From assembly GCA_963774935.1 (NCBI GenBank), contig CAVZGO010000008.1, forward strand, positions 1 to 47,357: 47,357 nt of DNA. The letters are read 5' to 3'. Shown here in pieces: positions 47,203 to 47,357 of the stretch. Made by a program: the position numbers and the translations under genes. Source of the DNA: CAVZGO01 sp963774935. Its GTDB lineage: Bacteria > Chloroflexota > Anaerolineae > Anaerolineales > UBA4823. The notes beneath the pieces are model-generated. The model was not told the DNA's origin, searched no databases, and saw nothing but the letters and a program-made list of their open reading frames with translations. Position 1 is the stretch's first letter; each line of letters starts with the position of its first letter.

Positions 47203-47357
47203 TTATCCGGTTCCAAATTGTCGATCGCCAGCGTCACCCAGTCCGGGCAAAATATATCCATGCTCGTTAATCGCTCGTCGACTGCGGCGAGATGGATTGG
47301 TACTTCGGGATGGTGACCCAGGTTCTGAATACCTTCGGGAGCACCGATCAGGCCGAC
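47203..47357 (-). CDS. upp: Uracil phosphoribosyltransferase, C-terminal fragment (window edge), frameshifted
   Basis: About 50 C-terminal residues of UPRTase, which salvages uracil with PRPP to make UMP. Visible are VGLIGAPEGIQNL and AAVDERL, then in the next frame GYILPGLGDAGDRQFGTG and the stop at 47203. This is the conserved PRPP/uracil-binding end of the family. Restoring one A (TTAAACG for TTAACG) near 47265-47270 joins the two frames as DERLNEHGYILPG. The 5' part lies outside the window. Confidence 0.9.
   Translation of the reverse strand, partial: RPDRCSRRYSEPGSPSRSTNPSRRSRRAINEHGYILPGLGDAGDRQFGTG

Noticed and set aside
1..47357. CRISPR arrays, rRNA genes, prophage or attachment sites
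   Set aside because: I saw no regularly spaced repeats, no rRNA sequence and no phage structural or integrase genes.

Overview
The window is a 47.4 kb piece of a bacterial chromosome. Its gene content fits the phylum Chloroflexota, probably the Anaerolineae. The reasons are a class III fructose-1,6-bisphosphatase, a MoeA gene followed by a MoeA fused to a substrate-binding domain, many WD40/TolB-like propeller proteins, a kinase-propeller fusion and an abundance of TPR and caspase-like proteins. This placement is an inference from family content; no rRNA is present. Many genes carry single-base frameshifts, mostly at or beside short homopolymers, so the assembly probably contains uncorrected long-read-type indels. 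I therefore annotate split genes as single genes.

Layout. 0-4 kb: partial tRNA-Arg, fbp and an S9 peptidase on the minus strand. 4.2-9.1 kb: three overlapping plus-strand genes encoding an HPD-less J-domain/zinc-ribbon membrane protein, a trypsin-fold protein that seems to lack its catalytic His and Ser, and a P-loop ATPase with a long helical-repeat tail. 9.1-14.2 kb: an enolase-superfamily enzyme, a secreted-type ComEC-like metallo-beta-lactamase-fold protein, a tandem GNAT and a membrane-anchored class A beta-lactamase-like protein. 14.3-25.7 kb: a minus-strand operon, in transcriptional order ftsZ, a 74-aa protein, a 69-aa membrane protein, an LCP-like membrane-anchored protein, a 115-aa membrane protein, a giant TPR protein of about 1,900 aa and a C25/CHAT-type caspase-like protease. 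25.7-32.1 kb: a TIM-barrel protein gene and a complete sigma-54 control unit (rpoN, cytosolic PAS/GAF histidine kinase, NtrC-type activator without a DNA-binding domain). 32.1-34.2 kb: an IS256-family and an IS1-family element side by side. 34.4-41.8 kb: proline dehydrogenase, a rhodanese with an in-frame UGA, a UbiA-type prenyltransferase, two MoeA genes, a Bcp peroxiredoxin and a propeller lipoprotein. 41.9-47.4 kb: a cytochrome c lipoprotein with a NarX/NarL-type two-component system, a Ser/Thr kinase with a C-terminal propeller, and the 3' end of upp.

Two results stand out. First, near-consensus sigma-54 promoters (CGGCACG-N4-TTGCAA) lie the same distance (42 nt from the -12 element) upstream of both rpoN and ftsZ, with a weaker one before the TIM-barrel gene. 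The rpoN/kinase/activator genes therefore probably control the ftsZ-LCP-TPR-caspase operon, a candidate undescribed system that links a cytoskeletal GTPase to a caspase-fold protease. Second, the rhodanese has UGA exactly in its active-site loop (Cys-Thr-UGA-Pro), followed by a good bacterial SECIS-like hairpin and 41 further in-frame codons of normal rhodanese sequence. It is a strong candidate selenoprotein with a Cys-x-Sec motif.
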